Below the pieces are notes generated by a model that was not told the DNA's origin, did not search any database, and was given only the letters and a program-made list of their open reading frames with translations. Source: Halogeometricum sp. S1BR25-6 (GTDB lineage Archaea; Halobacteriota; Halobacteria; Halobacteriales; Haloferacaceae). From it: 64,000 nucleotides of DNA. The DNA lies in NCBI RefSeq assembly GCF_031624495.1, contig NZ_JAMQOP010000002.1:806001-870000 (forward strand), written 5' to 3'. Positions within the stretch are counted from its first letter, which is position 1. Each line of letters begins with the position of its first letter. Of the stretch, positions 44,412 through 54,986 are shown one piece after another. The translations under genes and the position numbers were made by a program.

Positions 44412-45284
44412 CTATTTCTCTTCGGTAGATGCCGACGCCTCGAACCGGTAGGTGTCCCCGCGGTCCACGTACGCGACCCGGTCTTCGAGGCCCGCCGCCT
44501 CGACGGCCTCTTTGAAGTCCGACAGCGGCGACTGAAACACCTCGTAGTCGTCGTAGTGAATCGGGATGTTCTCGTCCGCGTCGAACAGTTCGACGGCCTC
44601 GACGCCCTGTTCGGCGTCCATCGTCAGGAGAACGCCCAGAATCTCGGTCCCGCCCAGATGGAGGAGGGCGAGGTCGATGTCAGGGAAGCGCTCGGGAATC
44701 TCCTCCAACTCGTCGTACATCACCGTGTCGCCCGAGACGAACAGGCGGAAGGAGGTTCCCTCGCCCGCCCCCGCCGGACGGAATTCGAGCACGCTGCCCA
44801 TGACGGGCGGGAGCGCCTTCTCGACCACCGGCGGGCCGTGTCGGCCCGGCGTCGAGGTGATGTCGAGTTCCGCCTCGCCCTTCCGGACGGTCACCTCCTC
44901 CCAGGTGTCCATCGCGTACGTCTCGCGGAACCCTTTCTCTTCGAGTTCCTCGGCGGCGTGTTCGGTGGTCACGATTGGGAGATTCTTATCCAGTTTCTCC
45001 TCGACGATTCGGTCGAAGTGGTCGCCGTGGTAGTGCGACAGCAGGACGAAATCGAGGTCCTCCGGCAGGTCCTCGATGTCGATTGCGGGGTCGGTCTTCC
45101 GTTCCGAGCGAATGCCGTAGCCGAGGTGGACGTGGTCGCCGCTGTGCAGGAAGTTCGGGTCCGTGAGGATTGTGAATCCGGCGTAGCGGACGATGACGGT
45201 GGCCGTCCCGACAAAGAAGATGGAACCGTTTTCGGTCTCTTGTGGTTCCGATTCGGATTCGGGGAGTTCGAGGGTCTGGCTCAC
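44412..45284 (-). CDS. UlaG-like MBL-fold hydrolase
   Basis: 290 residues from a GTG start. After a Ser/Glu-rich leader, GSIFFVGTATVIVRYAGFTI begins the beta-lactamase fold; metal ligands are in LLSHYHGDHFDRI, STPGRHGPP, FVSGDTVMYDEL and IPIHYDDYEVF. This is the L-ascorbate-6-phosphate lactonase (UlaG)-like branch, but the haloarchaeal substrate is unknown. The upstream region up to the tRNA-Thr gene contains palindromes. Confidence 0.83.
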   Translation of the reverse strand: MSQTLELPESESEPQETENGSIFFVGTATVIVRYAGFTILTDPNFLHSGDHVHLGYGIRSERKTDPAIDIEDLPEDLDFVLLSHYHGDHFDRIVEEKLDKNLPIVTTEHAAEELEEKGFRETYAMDTWEEVTVRKGEAELDITSTPGRHGPPVVEKALPPVMGSVLEFRPAGAGEGTSFRLFVSGDTVMYDELEEIPERFPDIDLALLHLGGTEILGVLLTMDAEQGVEAVELFDADENIPIHYDDYEVFQSPLSDFKEAVEAAGLEDRVAYVDRGDTYRFEASASTEEK

Positions 45285-45365
45285 TTCTCGTGGTTGCGTT
45301 CGAGGAAGGTTAGTGGTGGTACTTGCTTATTCAACGGAAAGCCAAAAACGGAGAAAAGGGAATAC

Positions 45366-45463
45366 GGCCGGGATTTGAACTTCACTCGCTAACGCTCGTG
45401 CGTTCAAATCCGCGGGTCCGCCTTTTACCTCACCACCTGTCGCGGCGCGACGAGACGCGCCGC
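45366..45463. repeat. Partial copy of the tRNA-Thr 3' end with hairpins
   Basis: GGCCGGGATTTGAAC (45366-45380) repeats bases 45491-45505 of the tRNA-Thr gene, i.e. its T-arm and 3' side. GGATTTGAAC (45371-45380) also pairs perfectly with GTTCAAATCC (45402-45411) around a 21-nt loop that carries GAGCGTTAGCGAG on the minus strand. A second hairpin, GCGGCGCG-ACGAGA-CGCGCCGC, covers 45442-45463. No functional tRNA can be folded here. The rest of 45285-45484 has no gene. Confidence 0.7.
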
Positions 45464-45484
45464 TCGGAGAGTGAGTTCGTTAAA

Positions 45485-45556
45485 AGCCTAGGCCGGGATT
45501 TGAACCCGGGCTCTCGTCCTTACCAAGGACGCGCTTTACCGCTAAGCTACCCAGGC
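45485..45556 (-). tRNA. tRNA-Thr (anticodon GGT)
   Basis: A 72-nt cloverleaf on the minus strand. The acceptor GCCTGGG pairs with CCTAGGC with one G-U pair; the D-arm is TAGCTTAGCGGTAAAGCG; the anticodon stem-loop CGTCC-TTGGTAA-GGACG gives GGT; and the T-arm is CCCGG-GTTCAAATCCCGG. The discriminator is U. No intron and no encoded CCA. It reads ACC/ACU codons and is a target for t6A37 made by KEOPS. Its T-arm sequence is duplicated 125 bases away. Confidence 0.93.
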
Positions 45557-45640
45557 ACGCATACAGTCGTTGTCCGGATTCGTCTTTAGGCGTTTCGATT
45601 CGGCCCGCCTACGTCACGGAGTTCCACGCGACCGGGAGTC

Positions 45641-46318
45641 CTACCGGTCCGCCGACGACGGCACTCGGTCGTCCGTCGTGCTGGTCACCGACAGCGACGC
45701 GATGCGTTCTGTCGTGGCGTCCGAGAAGGCCGTCGTCGCCGGCGGGAGGTCCTCCTCGGCGTCGCACTCGCGGGCCAGTTCGGCGGCGTATTCGAGGAGG
45801 GCGGGCGGGGCGTCACCGCCGACGGCCGTCGTCCCGGCGACGACGGCGAGGGTGAAGATGTCCGCTTCGAGGTTCCGGTCGACGGCGTCGGCGGCGTCCT
45901 GTTTCCGGCGGAGCGTCTGGTCGCGGCCGAACGCGCGGACCACCTCGACGGCCCGGTCGGCGGCGTCGGTCCGAGCGAGCACGTAGAACCCGCGGGAGAC
46001 GAGCACGTCGGCGGCGATGACGTCCAGGTCGCCGGAGATATCCTCGTCGTCGCCGCTGAGCCACGGTTCCTCGTGCGCCAGGGTCCGCGTGAGTCGGAGC
46101 CCCTCGTAGATGAGTTGGACGCCCGCGGCGCGTTCGGCGAGTCCGTCGGTGTCGGCGTCCGCGCCGGGTTCGAGCGCGCGGGCGCTCAGGAGCGTCAGCG
46201 CACCCGGCGTCATCGAAGCGTCGTCGAGGCGGCCGAACAACACCGCACGGAGGCGGTCCGGCTCGATATCGTCGAGCGCCTCGCGCGCGGCGTCACGGGC
46301 CCGCACGGCGTCGTCCAT
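45641..46318 (-). CDS. Helical protein of unknown function, haloarchaeal
   Basis: 225 residues, alpha-helical and acidic, from the ATG at 46318: MDDAVRARDAAREALDDIEP, LLSARALEPGADADTDGLAE, RAAGVQLIYEGLRLTRTLAH, DDEDISGDLDVIAADVLVSR. The pattern of helices with D-x2-AADVLVSRG resembles a diverged prenyl-synthase-like helical fold, but the Asp-rich catalytic motifs are not evident, so I make no assignment. It is divergent from the enoyl-CoA hydratase gene, with 60 bases between starts. Confidence 0.65.
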   Translation of the reverse strand: MDDAVRARDAAREALDDIEPDRLRAVLFGRLDDASMTPGALTLLSARALEPGADADTDGLAERAAGVQLIYEGLRLTRTLAHEEPWLSGDDEDISGDLDVIAADVLVSRGFYVLARTDAADRAVEVVRAFGRDQTLRRKQDAADAVDRNLEADIFTLAVVAGTTAVGGDAPPALLEYAAELARECDAEEDLPPATTAFSDATTERIASLSVTSTTDDRVPSSADR

Positions 46319-46378
46319 TAGCCGAAAGTTACGGCGGGAAGGGCAAAGACCTTTGGAAAACGCGCAGGAGGGACGCGC

Positions 46379-47092
46379 ATGATTCGAACGACGGCGGACG
46401 GAGCGGTCCGGGTCGTGACCCTCGACCGACCCGACCGACGGAACGCGCTCCGGCCCGCGGACCTCGACGAACTCGCGGCCGCCGTGGCTGGCGCGGACCC
46501 CGAAACGACGCCAGTCGTTTACCTCCGCGGGGCGGGCGGACACTTCTCGGCGGGCGCGGACCTCGATAGCGTGGCGGCGCTCGACGACCCCGAGGCGTTC
46601 GCCCGCCGCGGTCAACGAGTCGCGAACGCCATCGCCGACGCACCCGTCACCGTCGTCGCCGGAATCGACGGCGCGGCCCGCGGCGGGGGCGTGGAACTCG
46701 CTCTCGCCTGCGACGTGCGCGTCGCCACCCCGCACGCGACGTTCGCGGAACCGGGCGTCCGCTTCGGCCTGTTCGGCGCGTGGGGCGGCACCGTCCGCCT
46801 CCCGCGAATCGTCGGCGAGGGCGAGGCGCTGGACTTCGCGCTCTCGGGCCGAGTCGTGGACGCGGCGGAGGCCCGCCGGATGGGACTCGTCTCCCGCGTC
46901 GTCGACGACCCGCGGTCCGTCGCGGACGAGATAGCGGCGAACCGGCCCGACGCCCTCCGCGCGGTGAAAGCGCGCCTCCGCGACGACGCGGACGACGAGA
47001 CGAGAGAGCGGGCCGAAGCGGAGGCGTTCGCCCGGCTACACGGGCGGTACGCCGACGAGATTCGGGAAGTGAGAGACGGCCGAGGCGGATGA
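46379..47092 (+). CDS. Enoyl-CoA hydratase/isomerase family protein
   Basis: 237 residues with the crotonase fold: VRVVTLDRPDRRNALRPADL, the oxyanion-hole segment GGHFSAGADLDSV, GIDGAARGGGVELALACDVR and RLPRIVGEGEALDFALSGRV. It likely hydrates enoyl-CoA in fatty acid beta-oxidation or isomerises a related acyl-CoA. Of the two usual catalytic Glu positions one is not obvious (GAWGGT follows the loop), so the precise reaction is uncertain. It converges on nadE. Confidence 0.87.
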   Translation: MIRTTADGAVRVVTLDRPDRRNALRPADLDELAAAVAGADPETTPVVYLRGAGGHFSAGADLDSVAALDDPEAFARRGQRVANAIADAPVTVVAGIDGAARGGGVELALACDVRVATPHATFAEPGVRFGLFGAWGGTVRLPRIVGEGEALDFALSGRVVDAAEARRMGLVSRVVDDPRSVADEIAANRPDALRAVKARLRDDADDETRERAEAEAFARLHGRYADEIREVRDGRGG

Positions 47093-47124
47093 GGAGAGGG
47101 CCGGTTCGAGGGGTGCCGCCGCTC

Positions 47125-47952
47125 TCAGATATCGAGCGGTTCCGGCGCGGGCGGCATGTGTCGCTTGTGCTCGCTGCGTTCGACCAGTTCGACCACTCGG
47201 TCGACCTGCGCGTCGGTCACGCCGAGGTGGTCGACGGTAGCCGACTTCGAGAGCGGTCCGTCGACGTGCATCGCGAGGATGGCGTCGAGGGTGTCGTAGT
47301 CGAGTCCCATCTCGTCCTCGTCGCTGTGGCCCTCCCACATCTCCGCGGAGGGAGTCTTCATGACGAGGTCCTCCTCGACGCCCATCTTCGCGGCGAGTTG
47401 CCGCACCTGCTGTTTGTACAGGTTTCCGATGGGGTTGCAGTCGACCGCCTGGTCGCCGTACTTCGTGAAGTAGCCCGTCATCGCCTCCGAGCGGTTGCCC
47501 GTCCCGAGGACGAGTTTGTTCTCGGCGTTGGCGACGAAGTAGTTCAACACGCCGCGGGTCCGAACGTAGACGTTGCCGGCGGCCACCTGGTCGTCGGCCG
47601 CCTCGGGGAACGCGTCGAAGAATGTCTCGGCGATGGGCTGAATCTCGATCACGTCGTACTCGATGTCCAACTCCCGGGCGATGCGTTCGGCGTCGCTCAT
47701 GTTCCGGTCGGTGTTCACCTCGCTCGGCATCACCACGCCGTGGACGTTCTCCTCTCCGAGGGCTTCGACGGCGAGGTGGGCGACGGTCGTGCTGTCGATG
47801 CCGCCGGAGAGGCCGAGGACGGCCCCCTCGGCGCCGGCGTTCTCCACGACGCTCCGGACGAACTCGACGATGTGGTCGTGTGTAGCGTCCAGTTCGTCGG
47901 GCGAGAGGCGGAGGTCCAACGGAGCAGTGTCGCTCAGCACGGTGGCTTCCAT
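47125..47952 (-). CDS. nadE: NAD+ synthetase (ammonia-dependent NadE)
   Basis: 275 residues. The PP-loop is AVLGLSGGIDSTTVAHLA, with VLGTGNRSEAMTGYFTKYGD, PIGNLYKQQVRQLA and KTPSAEMWEGHSDEDEMGLD following. It amidates nicotinate adenine dinucleotide with ATP and ammonia; no glutaminase domain is attached. A TATA-like TTTATTAG lies about 30 nt upstream of the ATG at 47952 on the minus strand. The long open frame beyond that ATG overlaps palindromic DNA and is not coding. Confidence 0.94.
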   Translation of the reverse strand: MEATVLSDTAPLDLRLSPDELDATHDHIVEFVRSVVENAGAEGAVLGLSGGIDSTTVAHLAVEALGEENVHGVVMPSEVNTDRNMSDAERIARELDIEYDVIEIQPIAETFFDAFPEAADDQVAAGNVYVRTRGVLNYFVANAENKLVLGTGNRSEAMTGYFTKYGDQAVDCNPIGNLYKQQVRQLAAKMGVEEDLVMKTPSAEMWEGHSDEDEMGLDYDTLDAILAMHVDGPLSKSATVDHLGVTDAQVDRVVELVERSEHKRHMPPAPEPLDI

Positions 47953-48095
47953 AATCACGCGAGAGTACCACCTCGGAGAACTAATAAACACCCATCGCCG
48001 GCGTTCCGTGGACGGACGGTCAGTTTCCCGGCCGCGCGGCGGGAGGGAGGTCAGCGAAACGCTACGTTCAAGTGCGACCGGGCGGTTAGCACGAT

Positions 48096-48190
48096 GTGAG
48101 CGCCGATGGTCAATCGAGCGAAGCGAGATTGACCCCGGAGCGCGAGTGAACGAAGCGCGCCGATGTGTCACCGAACGCGGTGAGGTGACG
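48096..48190. repeat. Copy of the tRNA-Gly 5' end followed by three palindromes
   Basis: GTGAGCGCCGATGGTC (48096-48111) is an exact copy of 48206-48221, which covers the tRNA-Gly 5' end. Three hairpins follow, each with an 11-nt core: GGTCAATC/GATTGACC around GAGCGAAGCGA (48108-48134); GCGC/GCGC around GAGTGAACGAA (48140-48158); GTCACC/GGTGAC around GAACGCGGTGA (48167-48189). One arm of the first hairpin is made from the copied tRNA sequence. No gene lies between nadE and the tRNA. Confidence 0.75.
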
Positions 48191-48209
48191 CGCGGGGCGA
48201 ACAAAGTGA

Positions 48210-48280
48210 GCGCCGATGGTCCAATGGTAGGACATTAGCTTCCCAAGCTAATAGTCCGGGTTCAATTCCCGGTCGGCGCA
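48210..48280 (+). tRNA. tRNA-Gly (anticodon CCC)
   Basis: A 71-nt cloverleaf. The acceptor GCGCCGA pairs fully with TCGGCGC and A is the discriminator. The D-arm region is TGGTCCAATGGTAGGACA, the anticodon stem-loop TTAGC-TTCCCAA-GCTAA gives CCC, and the T-arm is CCGGGTTCAATTCCCGG. It reads GGG. No intron and no encoded CCA. Partial copies of both its ends occur next to it. Confidence 0.93.
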
Positions 48281-48344
48281 CTCCCTACGGTTGCTTGCCG
48301 ACCGACCGTCGCAGACCTGCGGTCTGCTCAGTCCCGGTCGGCGC
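48267..48344. repeat. Duplicated tRNA-Gly 3' end with an intervening palindrome
   Basis: TCCCGGTCGGCGC occurs at 48267-48279 (end of the tRNA gene) and again at 48332-48344. Between the copies lies GCAGACC-TGC-GGTCTGC (48311-48327), a perfect 7-bp stem whose loop reads GCA on the other strand. The arrangement looks like an element bounded by a duplication of the tRNA end. Confidence 0.7.
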
Positions 48345-48375
48345 GTTTTCCGAACGAATCAGACGGTCCGAATCG

Positions 48376-48843
48376 CTACTCGGCAGCCGTCTCCGTCCCC
48401 CTTCCGCACACCGGCGGTCGCTGTTCGGTCCACAGACCCAGTCCGTCGTCCTCGATTCGTACCTCTAGCCCGTAGCAGTCGGCGTCGGTGCTCTCGGTAT
48501 CGAACGTCGTCCACGTCTCGTCGTCGTCGAGGCGGAAGTACAGTAGGTACGTTCCGCCGTCGTCGACCCACGGACCCTTCACCGGAAGCGGCGACGAGAC
48601 GCTGTTGGCCCCGCCGAGGTCGTACGACGACCAGAACGCCACCTCGTCCTCCCGTTCGGCCATGACGTGAACCGTGTGGTCCGTCGCGTCCTCGTTCACG
48701 ACGCGGACGTACCCCAGATTTCTCCGGGCCGCAGCCCGTTCGTTTCGCGCACTCGTCCCCCCGCATCCCGCGATGGCCGCCGCGCCCGCCGCACTCGCGG
48801 CGAGGAGACGACGGCGCGAGAGCGGGGACTCCCATCCATCCAT
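48376..48843 (-). CDS. Tat-exported lipoprotein, unknown
   Basis: 155 residues. The twin-arginine signal is LSRRRLLAASAAGAAAIAGC, ending at a lipobox cysteine. The mature domain is a small beta-sandwich-like protein: YVRVVNEDATDHTVHVMAER, FWSSYDLGGANS, TYLLYFRLDDDETW and DCYGLEVRIEDDGLGLW. Similar small domains are common among haloarchaeal surface proteins of unknown role. The ATG at 48843 opens the signal peptide. Confidence 0.75.
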   Translation of the reverse strand: MDGWESPLSRRRLLAASAAGAAAIAGCGGTSARNERAAARRNLGYVRVVNEDATDHTVHVMAEREDEVAFWSSYDLGGANSVSSPLPVKGPWVDDGGTYLLYFRLDDDETWTTFDTESTDADCYGLEVRIEDDGLGLWTEQRPPVCGRGTETAAE

Positions 48844-48902
48844 ACTCCGAGTTCCCGCCGGAGGGCAAAAACATTCGCTTCGAAGACTGTTCCGATATCA
48901 CA

Positions 48903-49658
48903 TCAGTCGAGGTACGGGTCGAACTCCCGCGACTCGACGAGTTCGAGGAGCGTCGCCGTCGCGTCGGCGTCGAAACGGAGAACGCGCCGCCACCACGGCC
49001 CCTTCCCGGAGTCGTTCGAGAGGTCAGTGACGATGCGGTTCGCGTCGGCGCCCGCCGCGGGCGAGGAGAGGGGAACGACCCGGTCGAACAGCCCCGAGCG
49101 GTCGGTGCCCGCGACCAGCACCGCCGCGTCGAACGTCTCCCGCTTGACGTGGGCGTTGTTGGCGAAGCGGGCGCGTTCGGATTCGGGGAGCGACTCGTAC
49201 TCCTCGGGAGTGAGCGCGACGTCCACCTCGAAGCCGCCGATGAGGTACGCGCCCCATTCAGGCGCGAGGTAGTCCGCGGCCCCGGTGTCGGCGTCGGCGT
49301 CGGACGGACTTTCGTGGCGGTCCAAGGTGGCGTAGAAGAACAGCCAATCGCCCGGGTCGAGTCGGGAGAGCGGACCGGCTTTCACCCCGTGTTCGTCGCC
49401 GTACGTGTGGCGTTCGCAGTGCGGGTAGCCCGCGAACTCCGGGTCGAGGTGGACGCGCGCGTCGCGGACCGATTCGGGGAGTTCGACCGGCGGGTCGAGG
49501 TCCGCGTACGTCGGCACCGACACGTCCGGACGCGTCGGTTCGCGTTCGGGGATGGGGACGTAGGCGAACGTCCCGTCGGGGTAGACGGGGCCACGGACGC
49601 CCGGAAGCGAGGAGTTCGCGGCGACGTTGATGGCGATGGCTCTGGTCACGAGCGTCAC
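48903..49658 (-). CDS. Nmad3-like putative nucleotide-modification protein
   Basis: 251 residues. AIAINVAANSSLPGVRGPVY, FAYVPIPEREP, HLDPEFAGYPHCERHTYGDE and KAGPLSRLDPGDWLFFYATL match the layout I know for Nmad3, a domain predicted to be associated with modified nucleotides in phage and prokaryotic DNA or RNA. The later part includes GAYLIGGFEVD and NNAHVKRE. The activity is unproven and the family call rests on pattern recognition. No other DNA modification or restriction genes adjoin it. Confidence 0.65.
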   Translation of the reverse strand: MTLVTRAIAINVAANSSLPGVRGPVYPDGTFAYVPIPEREPTRPDVSVPTYADLDPPVELPESVRDARVHLDPEFAGYPHCERHTYGDEHGVKAGPLSRLDPGDWLFFYATLDRHESPSDADADTGAADYLAPEWGAYLIGGFEVDVALTPEEYESLPESERARFANNAHVKRETFDAAVLVAGTDRSGLFDRVVPLSSPAAGADANRIVTDLSNDSGKGPWWRRVLRFDADATATLLELVESREFDPYLD

Positions 49659-49740
49659 GGCGCGCCGCGGACGGATAAGCGCGCCCGGTTCGCCGTCGGC
49701 GCGGGGCGGCGGGTCGACGAGTCGACCGAAGCGCCCCCGG

Positions 49741-50067
49741 TCAGGCGAGTCGGTTCGCGCAGTTCCAACAGCGGTCGAACGTCGGGTCGGGTTCGTTCAT
49801 CGTCTCGCACCGGGGGCAGTACCGACCCCGGCTATCGGCGTCTTCGCGAGGGCGTTCGACGCGGCCGGACGCCGCGGCGAGGCCGGTCGGACGGGCCGAA
49901 CCCCCGTGGTCGCTCCCCGAGGTGGCGGAGTCGGGACGGTCGTCCCTGTCGCCGAACACTCGGTCGTACCCCACCTCGTCGTCGCCGTTGAGCAGGTAGC
50001 GATACACCAGCAGCTGGAGTGCCGCGAGGCCGACGGCGTACACCGCGATCCATCCCCACGGGTCCAT
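49741..50067 (-). CDS. Membrane-anchored zinc-ribbon protein, DUF7577-like
   Basis: 108 residues. One N-terminal membrane helix (WGWIAVYAVGLAALQLLVYRY) is followed by a charged, flexible middle and a C-terminal zinc ribbon with C-x2-C...C-x2-C (YCPRCETMNEP, FDRCWNCANRLA). The layout is typical of haloarchaeal one-helix zinc ribbons of unknown function. The ATG at 50067 directly precedes the helix. Confidence 0.72.
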   Translation of the reverse strand: MDPWGWIAVYAVGLAALQLLVYRYLLNGDDEVGYDRVFGDRDDRPDSATSGSDHGGSARPTGLAAASGRVERPREDADSRGRYCPRCETMNEPDPTFDRCWNCANRLA

Positions 50068-50134
50068 ACCGTGCTATTCGTTGGCAAAGCACTTTAGATT
50101 TCGGGGAAGCGGACGGGAGAGTCGGCGGACGAAC

Positions 50135-51067
50135 TCAGCCGTTCGAGTCGGGTTCCGGCGCGTCGGGGGCGTCCGGCGGCGTCAGCGTCCGGCCGAATTC
50201 GTCGAACGCGTCGAGGTCGTCGGGAAGGTCGTACTCGAGTTCCCGTTCGTCCTGTCGGTTGACGAGACTGTCTTCGAGCGGGTCGGCGACGGACTCCCAA
50301 CCGGGCTTGACGCGGATGCTCTTGGCCGGCGTACCGGCGACGATGTGGTGGGCGGGCACGTCGCCCTGCACGACCGACCGCGCGCCGACGACGCTGTTGG
50401 TTCCGACGCGGATGCCCGCGCGGACCATCGCGTCGTAGGTGACGCGCGCGTCGTCTTCGACGACGGTGTGGAAGTTCCGTATCTCGGTCTGGTCGACCAC
50501 GTCGTGGTCGTGGCTGTACAGGTGGACGCCGTCGGAGATGGAGACGCGGTCCCCGATGGTGAGTTTCCCCCGGTCGTCGAGGTGGACGTCGTCGTGGATG
50601 ACGGTGTTGTCCCCGACGGAGATGTTGTGTCCGTAGGTGAACGTGATTCCCTTGAAAAACCGGCAGTTCGTTCCGCAGTCGGCGAAGAGGTGGTCGGCGA
50701 GCATCTCCCGGAACCGAAGGGCGAAGTGGATGTTGTCGGCCATCGGCGTCGCGTCGAACTGCCGCCAGAGCCACTGGAGGTACTTCGACTCCGTGTAGCG
50801 CTCCTCGTCCTTCTCGGCGTAGTACTCCGACTCCAGCGTCGCGTTGCAGGGGTCGTACCCCTGCAGGCGGACCCGTTCGGCCGCCGAGAGGTCCTTTCCG
50901 GCCTGCCAGCGTTCGTACGCCGCCCGGTCGCCGTGGAGGTCCACGAGCGTCTCGGTGACGACTTCGCACGTGTCCTCCGTCGAGGAGAGTCGTTCGTCCA
51001 CCTCGTCGATGAACGCCTGGACGTTCCGTTCCGCCTCCGCGGGGAGAGAGACGTGGACTTTCGTCAT
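50135..51067 (-). CDS. Hexapeptide-repeat acyltransferase (maltose O-acetyltransferase-like)
   Basis: 310 residues. An N-terminal helical region of about 130 residues precedes a left-handed beta-helix: FKGITFTYGHNISVGDNTVI, HDDVHLDDRGKLTIGDRVSI, SDGVHLYSHDHDVVD (active-site His in YSHDH) and RVGTNSVVGARSVVQGDVPA. It probably acetylates a sugar or a surface glycan. The N-terminal extension and acidic tail are longer than in bacterial Maa. It is divergent from the GH68 gene, which may be chance or may tie it to carbohydrate metabolism. Confidence 0.85.
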   Translation of the reverse strand: MTKVHVSLPAEAERNVQAFIDEVDERLSSTEDTCEVVTETLVDLHGDRAAYERWQAGKDLSAAERVRLQGYDPCNATLESEYYAEKDEERYTESKYLQWLWRQFDATPMADNIHFALRFREMLADHLFADCGTNCRFFKGITFTYGHNISVGDNTVIHDDVHLDDRGKLTIGDRVSISDGVHLYSHDHDVVDQTEIRNFHTVVEDDARVTYDAMVRAGIRVGTNSVVGARSVVQGDVPAHHIVAGTPAKSIRVKPGWESVADPLEDSLVNRQDERELEYDLPDDLDAFDEFGRTLTPPDAPDAPEPDSNG

Positions 51068-51195
51068 GGGACGTCGGTTCGTCCCGGTCGAACTAATCCG
51101 TTCGGTTGTGTGCGCTCGTCGGCGAAGCGCAGTAGAGCGACGAGACGCCGGCCGAACGAATCACCACGAGCGTAGTAAACGAATCGAGACCGACG

Positions 51196-51209
51196 GGCAC
51201 TTTACGGAG
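51196..51209 (+). promoter_or_regulatory. Promoter of the GH68 gene
   Basis: CACTTTACGG at about 51199-51208 is a TATA-like box about 25 nt before the ATG at 51228. It supports a leaderless transcript and that start. Confidence 0.5.
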
Positions 51210-51227
51210 TTGCGGGTAGCTAGCGGT

Positions 51228-52526
51228 ATGAGCGGCGACGACGGTCCGAACGCGCCCGACGGTCGGTCGGCGTGGACGCGCGACCACGCGGCGGAGTTGC
51301 GACGCGACGAGACGAACGTGGCACCGATAATCTACCCACCAGCAGATGGTCTGGACGAGGACCTGCACGTCTGGGACACCTGGTGGCTCCGCGACCGAGA
51401 CGGGTCGCCCGCGGAGGTGGACGGCTACCGGGTGATACTCGCGCTGACGTCCTCCTCGGATCTCCTGCCGGGGAAACGACACGACGTGGCGACGCTGCGG
51501 TACTTCTATTCGACCGACGGGAAGTTCTGGGAGACGGGCGGGCGCGTGTTCGAGACGGGGATGCTCGGCTCCCGGCAGTGGGCCGGGTCGGCCCTCCACG
51601 ACGACGGGGACGTGTACGTCTACTACACGGCCGCCGGCGAGGCCGACGAGGCGGACCTATCGTACTCCCAGCGCATCGCTCTCGCGGAGGGCGGGACGAT
51701 TTCGCCCGGCGACGACGGCGACGGCGTCGAACTCGACGGTCCGTGGGAGCACTCGGTGCTCCTCGAACCCGACGGCGAGTGGTACGAACGGGAGGCGCAG
51801 AGCCGCGGGATGACGTACACGTTCCGCGACCCGTGGTTCTTCGAGGACGAGGACGGGGAGACGTACCTGCTGTTCGAGGCGAACACGCCCGTCCCCGAAG
51901 GGTCGGACGCCTGCGGCGGCGACGCGGCGCAACAGGAGTTCAACGGCAGCGTCGGCCTCGCGCACTCGCCGACGGGCGACCCGACGGACTTCGAGCTTCG
52001 ACCCCCGCTCCTCGACGCCGTCTGCGTCAACCAGGAACTCGAACGGCCCCATCTGGTCGTCCGCGAGGGAACGTACTACCTGTTCGTCTCCAGTCACCAC
52101 CACACGTTCGCACCCGGAGTCGAGGGGTACGACGCGCTGTACGGGTTCGCGGCCGACGGTCTGCGGGGCGAGTACGAACCGCTGAACGGGCACGGGATGG
52201 TGCTGACGAACCCCGCGAACGCGCCGTTCCAAGCGTACTCGTGGCTCGCGTACGACCACGGCGACGAACTGCTCGTCACCTCCTTTTTCAACTACTTCGA
52301 CTACGACCGCCCGTCGATGGACGACGTGGCGCTCCTCCTGGAGGACGAGCAGATGCGTCGCTTCGGCGGCACGCTGGCGCCGACGGTGCGCGTCGGACTC
52401 GACGGGCGGGAAACGAGAATCCTCGGCACCCTCGGCCACGGACACCTCCCCCTCGCGCGGGAGGCGCTCCCGGCCGACCCGTTCGCGGGCGCCGACGGCG
52501 CGGGCGACGGGCCGCGGTACTACTGA
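51228..52526 (+). CDS. GH68 family enzyme (levansucrase/inulosucrase-like)
   Basis: 432 residues, the core length of GH68 without extensions. Nucleophile D50 is in HVWDTWWLRD, the transition-state Asp D201 in TFRDPWFFED, and the acid/base Glu E272 in QELERPHLV; all three catalytic residues are present. GH68 enzymes split sucrose and build fructan (levan or inulin) or release fructose. No signal peptide is evident, so it may act inside the cell or leave by another route. It converges with a GH32 gene with only seven bases between stops, an apparent make-and-degrade fructan locus. Confidence 0.9.
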   Translation: MSGDDGPNAPDGRSAWTRDHAAELRRDETNVAPIIYPPADGLDEDLHVWDTWWLRDRDGSPAEVDGYRVILALTSSSDLLPGKRHDVATLRYFYSTDGKFWETGGRVFETGMLGSRQWAGSALHDDGDVYVYYTAAGEADEADLSYSQRIALAEGGTISPGDDGDGVELDGPWEHSVLLEPDGEWYEREAQSRGMTYTFRDPWFFEDEDGETYLLFEANTPVPEGSDACGGDAAQQEFNGSVGLAHSPTGDPTDFELRPPLLDAVCVNQELERPHLVVREGTYYLFVSSHHHTFAPGVEGYDALYGFAADGLRGEYEPLNGHGMVLTNPANAPFQAYSWLAYDHGDELLVTSFFNYFDYDRPSMDDVALLLEDEQMRRFGGTLAPTVRVGLDGRETRILGTLGHGHLPLAREALPADPFAGADGAGDGPRYY

Positions 52527-52533
52527 GACTGAG

Positions 52534-54957
<2,424 letters not shown>

Positions 54958-54986
54958 CTAAGTGTACGGATACCCAACGCCGAAAC

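Noticed and set aside
45366-45556. Integration attachment sites at tRNA-Thr and tRNA-Gly
   Set aside because: The duplicated segments are only 65-125 bases apart with no integrase or cargo. The palindromes explain the pattern better, although an old excision scar cannot be excluded.
47953-48204. N-terminal extension of NadE through the palindromes
   Set aside because: The canonical NadE start is at 47952 with a TATA-like box upstream; the extension would translate hairpin DNA.
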